Assembly: GCA_019750135.1 (NCBI GenBank)
Contig: JAIEOV010000016.1
Location: 401,132 to 465,131 of the forward strand
Direction of reading: 5' to 3'
DNA: 64,000 bases
DNA from: Reyranella sp.
Lineage (GTDB): Bacteria > Pseudomonadota > Alphaproteobacteria > Reyranellales > Reyranellaceae
In this document: piece after piece, positions 63,392-64,000 of the stretch
Position numbering within the stretch: the first letter of the stretch is position 1
How the letters are laid out: every line of letters begins with the position of its first letter
Position numbers and translations under genes: made by a program
The notes under the pieces: generated by a model
The model's database searches: none
Told to the model about the DNA's origin: nothing
What the model saw: the letters and a program-made list of their open reading frames with translations, nothing else

Positions 63392-63603
63392 GCGCTTAAC
63401 GGCCATGCGATGGTGGCGATGTGGAGCCGACTGACGAGCTAGTCAGGACCGCCGCGACGAGGGGAGAAGCCTGACGGCTCGTGTAAAGAGCGCGCAACCA
63501 TCGGCAAACGGGCCACACCCGCTCGCGCGGCAAGTTGCAGCGCGGGGTGCTAGAAAGCGTCTAGGCCATGAGCCTATGCCATCGTCTCTCTGCCCCCTCC
63601 GCC

Positions 63604-64000
63604 TCACTTCTGATTGCTATTGCTCTCCTGTGCCGACTTCCGAATTTGATCCTCGGCGGGAGCGCCCGTGCCGTAATACGTCGCTATCGTTGCTGGCACG
63701 ATGCTCAACACATTGGTCACCGGGTCGAGAGCCAGAGTGTACGACACGTGGTCATGCCAGAGGCCCATGGCGTTCATGCCCGGGTACTTCGAAATCGTGA
63801 CCATGAACTTGCCTGTCTCCTGCAAGACGGTTCCCTTATCGGTCTCGGCCCATTTGCCCACGTGAGGCGCCCTGGGATCAGTCTTGCGAACGTCCACACG
63901 CCACTGCCCGTCCGGGCCCTTAACTAGTTTCTGTCTCGAAAGGCTGAAGAGTGGCTGGGAACGGGCTTTGAAAGAGGTCTTCCGCTGTGTTTTGTGCTTG
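63604..64000 (-). CDS. Hypothetical protein, N-terminal part outside window
   Basis: The minus-strand frame is open from the right edge to a stop at 63604; the GTG at 63897 is internal, as coding-like sequence continues upstream (QKLVKGPDGQWRVDVRKTD). The visible 132 or so residues include HVGKWAETDKGTVLQETGKF, then MGLWHDHVSYTLALDPVTNV and a Gln/Asn-rich tail. It looks like an exported beta-rich protein but the start cannot be seen. No family recognised. Confidence 0.6.
   Translation of the reverse strand, partial: KHKTQRKTSFKARSQPLFSLSRQKLVKGPDGQWRVDVRKTDPRAPHVGKWAETDKGTVLQETGKFMVTISKYPGMNAMGLWHDHVSYTLALDPVTNVLSIVPATIATYYGTGAPAEDQIRKSAQESNSNQK

Larger units (their letters stand above)
63016..63603. 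other. Gene-poor, atypical intergenic region
   Basis: 588 bases with no credible coding frame. GC is clearly lower around 63315-63370. It contains the tRNA 3'-end-like sequence at 63296-63318 and the GTACCCA direct repeat. Nothing else, such as an integrase or IS end, was seen. It may be the edge of an integrated element. Confidence 0.5.

Overview
The window is a GC-rich (by eye about two thirds G+C), gene-dense piece of a bacterial chromosome. Family content points to an alphaproteobacterium of the Hyphomicrobiales/Rhodospirillales type (Bradyrhizobium- or Reyranella-like): an HWE-type histidine kinase, a TAXI TRAP solute receptor, a DmeF-type metal exporter, a NodC/NodS/NodB-like fused envelope enzyme, and many DUF1254, SDR, LLM and TauD catabolic genes. 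No rRNA, complete tRNA, CRISPR array or intact insertion sequence was seen. The genus is an inference; the class is fairly safe.

Layout. 1-2.6 kb: the end of a DUF1254/DUF1214 protein, an exported Fe/Mn superoxide dismutase (SOD)-like protein, a long perfect inverted repeat and a zincin-like metallopeptidase. 2.7-9.0 kb: a complete Opp/Dpp-type ABC importer (two permeases, two ATPases, and a receptor on the other strand) around a FAD monooxygenase. 9.0-18.9 kb: single housekeeping and stress genes (pterin dehydratase, YihY-like membrane protein, cupin, cytochrome c, acetyltransferase, HWE kinase, CBS protein, a methyltransferase-erythromycin esterase fusion, TAXI receptor, DmeF, DUF3297). 18.9-21.2 kb: an accessory-looking patch with a DUF3987 gene behind an AT-rich promoter, a small lipoprotein and the broken end of a beta-propeller gene. 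21.2-31.8 kb: an MFS gene followed by a divergent chromate-resistance locus. chrB-chrA-SOD run leftward. A SOD-rhodanese fusion, a stand-alone ChrB C-terminal-like protein, a MATE pump, a beta-propeller, a GST, an ornithine cyclodeaminase-like enzyme and a secreted LamG-like protein run rightward as a tight operon.

31.8-40.2 kb: small secreted proteins, an SDR, a YkvA-like protein, a CDF exporter, an EamA permease, an acyl-CoA ligase behind an orphan Phd-type antitoxin, a PAT-like acetyltransferase, a LolA-like protein and an LLM oxidoreductase. 40.2-48.1 kb: a glycosyltransferase followed by a 986-residue glycosyltransferase-methyltransferase-deacetylase fusion, then a patatin / acetoacetate decarboxylase / 3-hydroxybutyrate dehydrogenase cluster (ketone body or polyhydroxybutyrate turnover) and an OmpA-type porin. 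48.2-52.6 kb: a large unrecognised 772-residue protein, a periplasmic lactonase-like propeller and a TauD dioxygenase. 52.6-58.3 kb (leftward): a propeller protein with NosZ-like placing of histidines, a MacB/FtsX-type permease, its ATPase, a single-span membrane protein and a FUSC-type exporter. 58.4-62.5 kb: a membrane J-protein, a globin, a haloacid dehalogenase and an MFS permease. 62.5-64 kb: sparse, atypical DNA with a tRNA 3'-end-like sequence and a hypothetical gene running off the edge.

The best candidates for undescribed biology are the NosZ-like propeller plus ABC transporter operon (53.7-58.3 kb), the expanded chromate/SOD/rhodanese locus (22.4-31.8 kb) and the 772-residue protein with its Cys/His cluster (48.2-50.5 kb).
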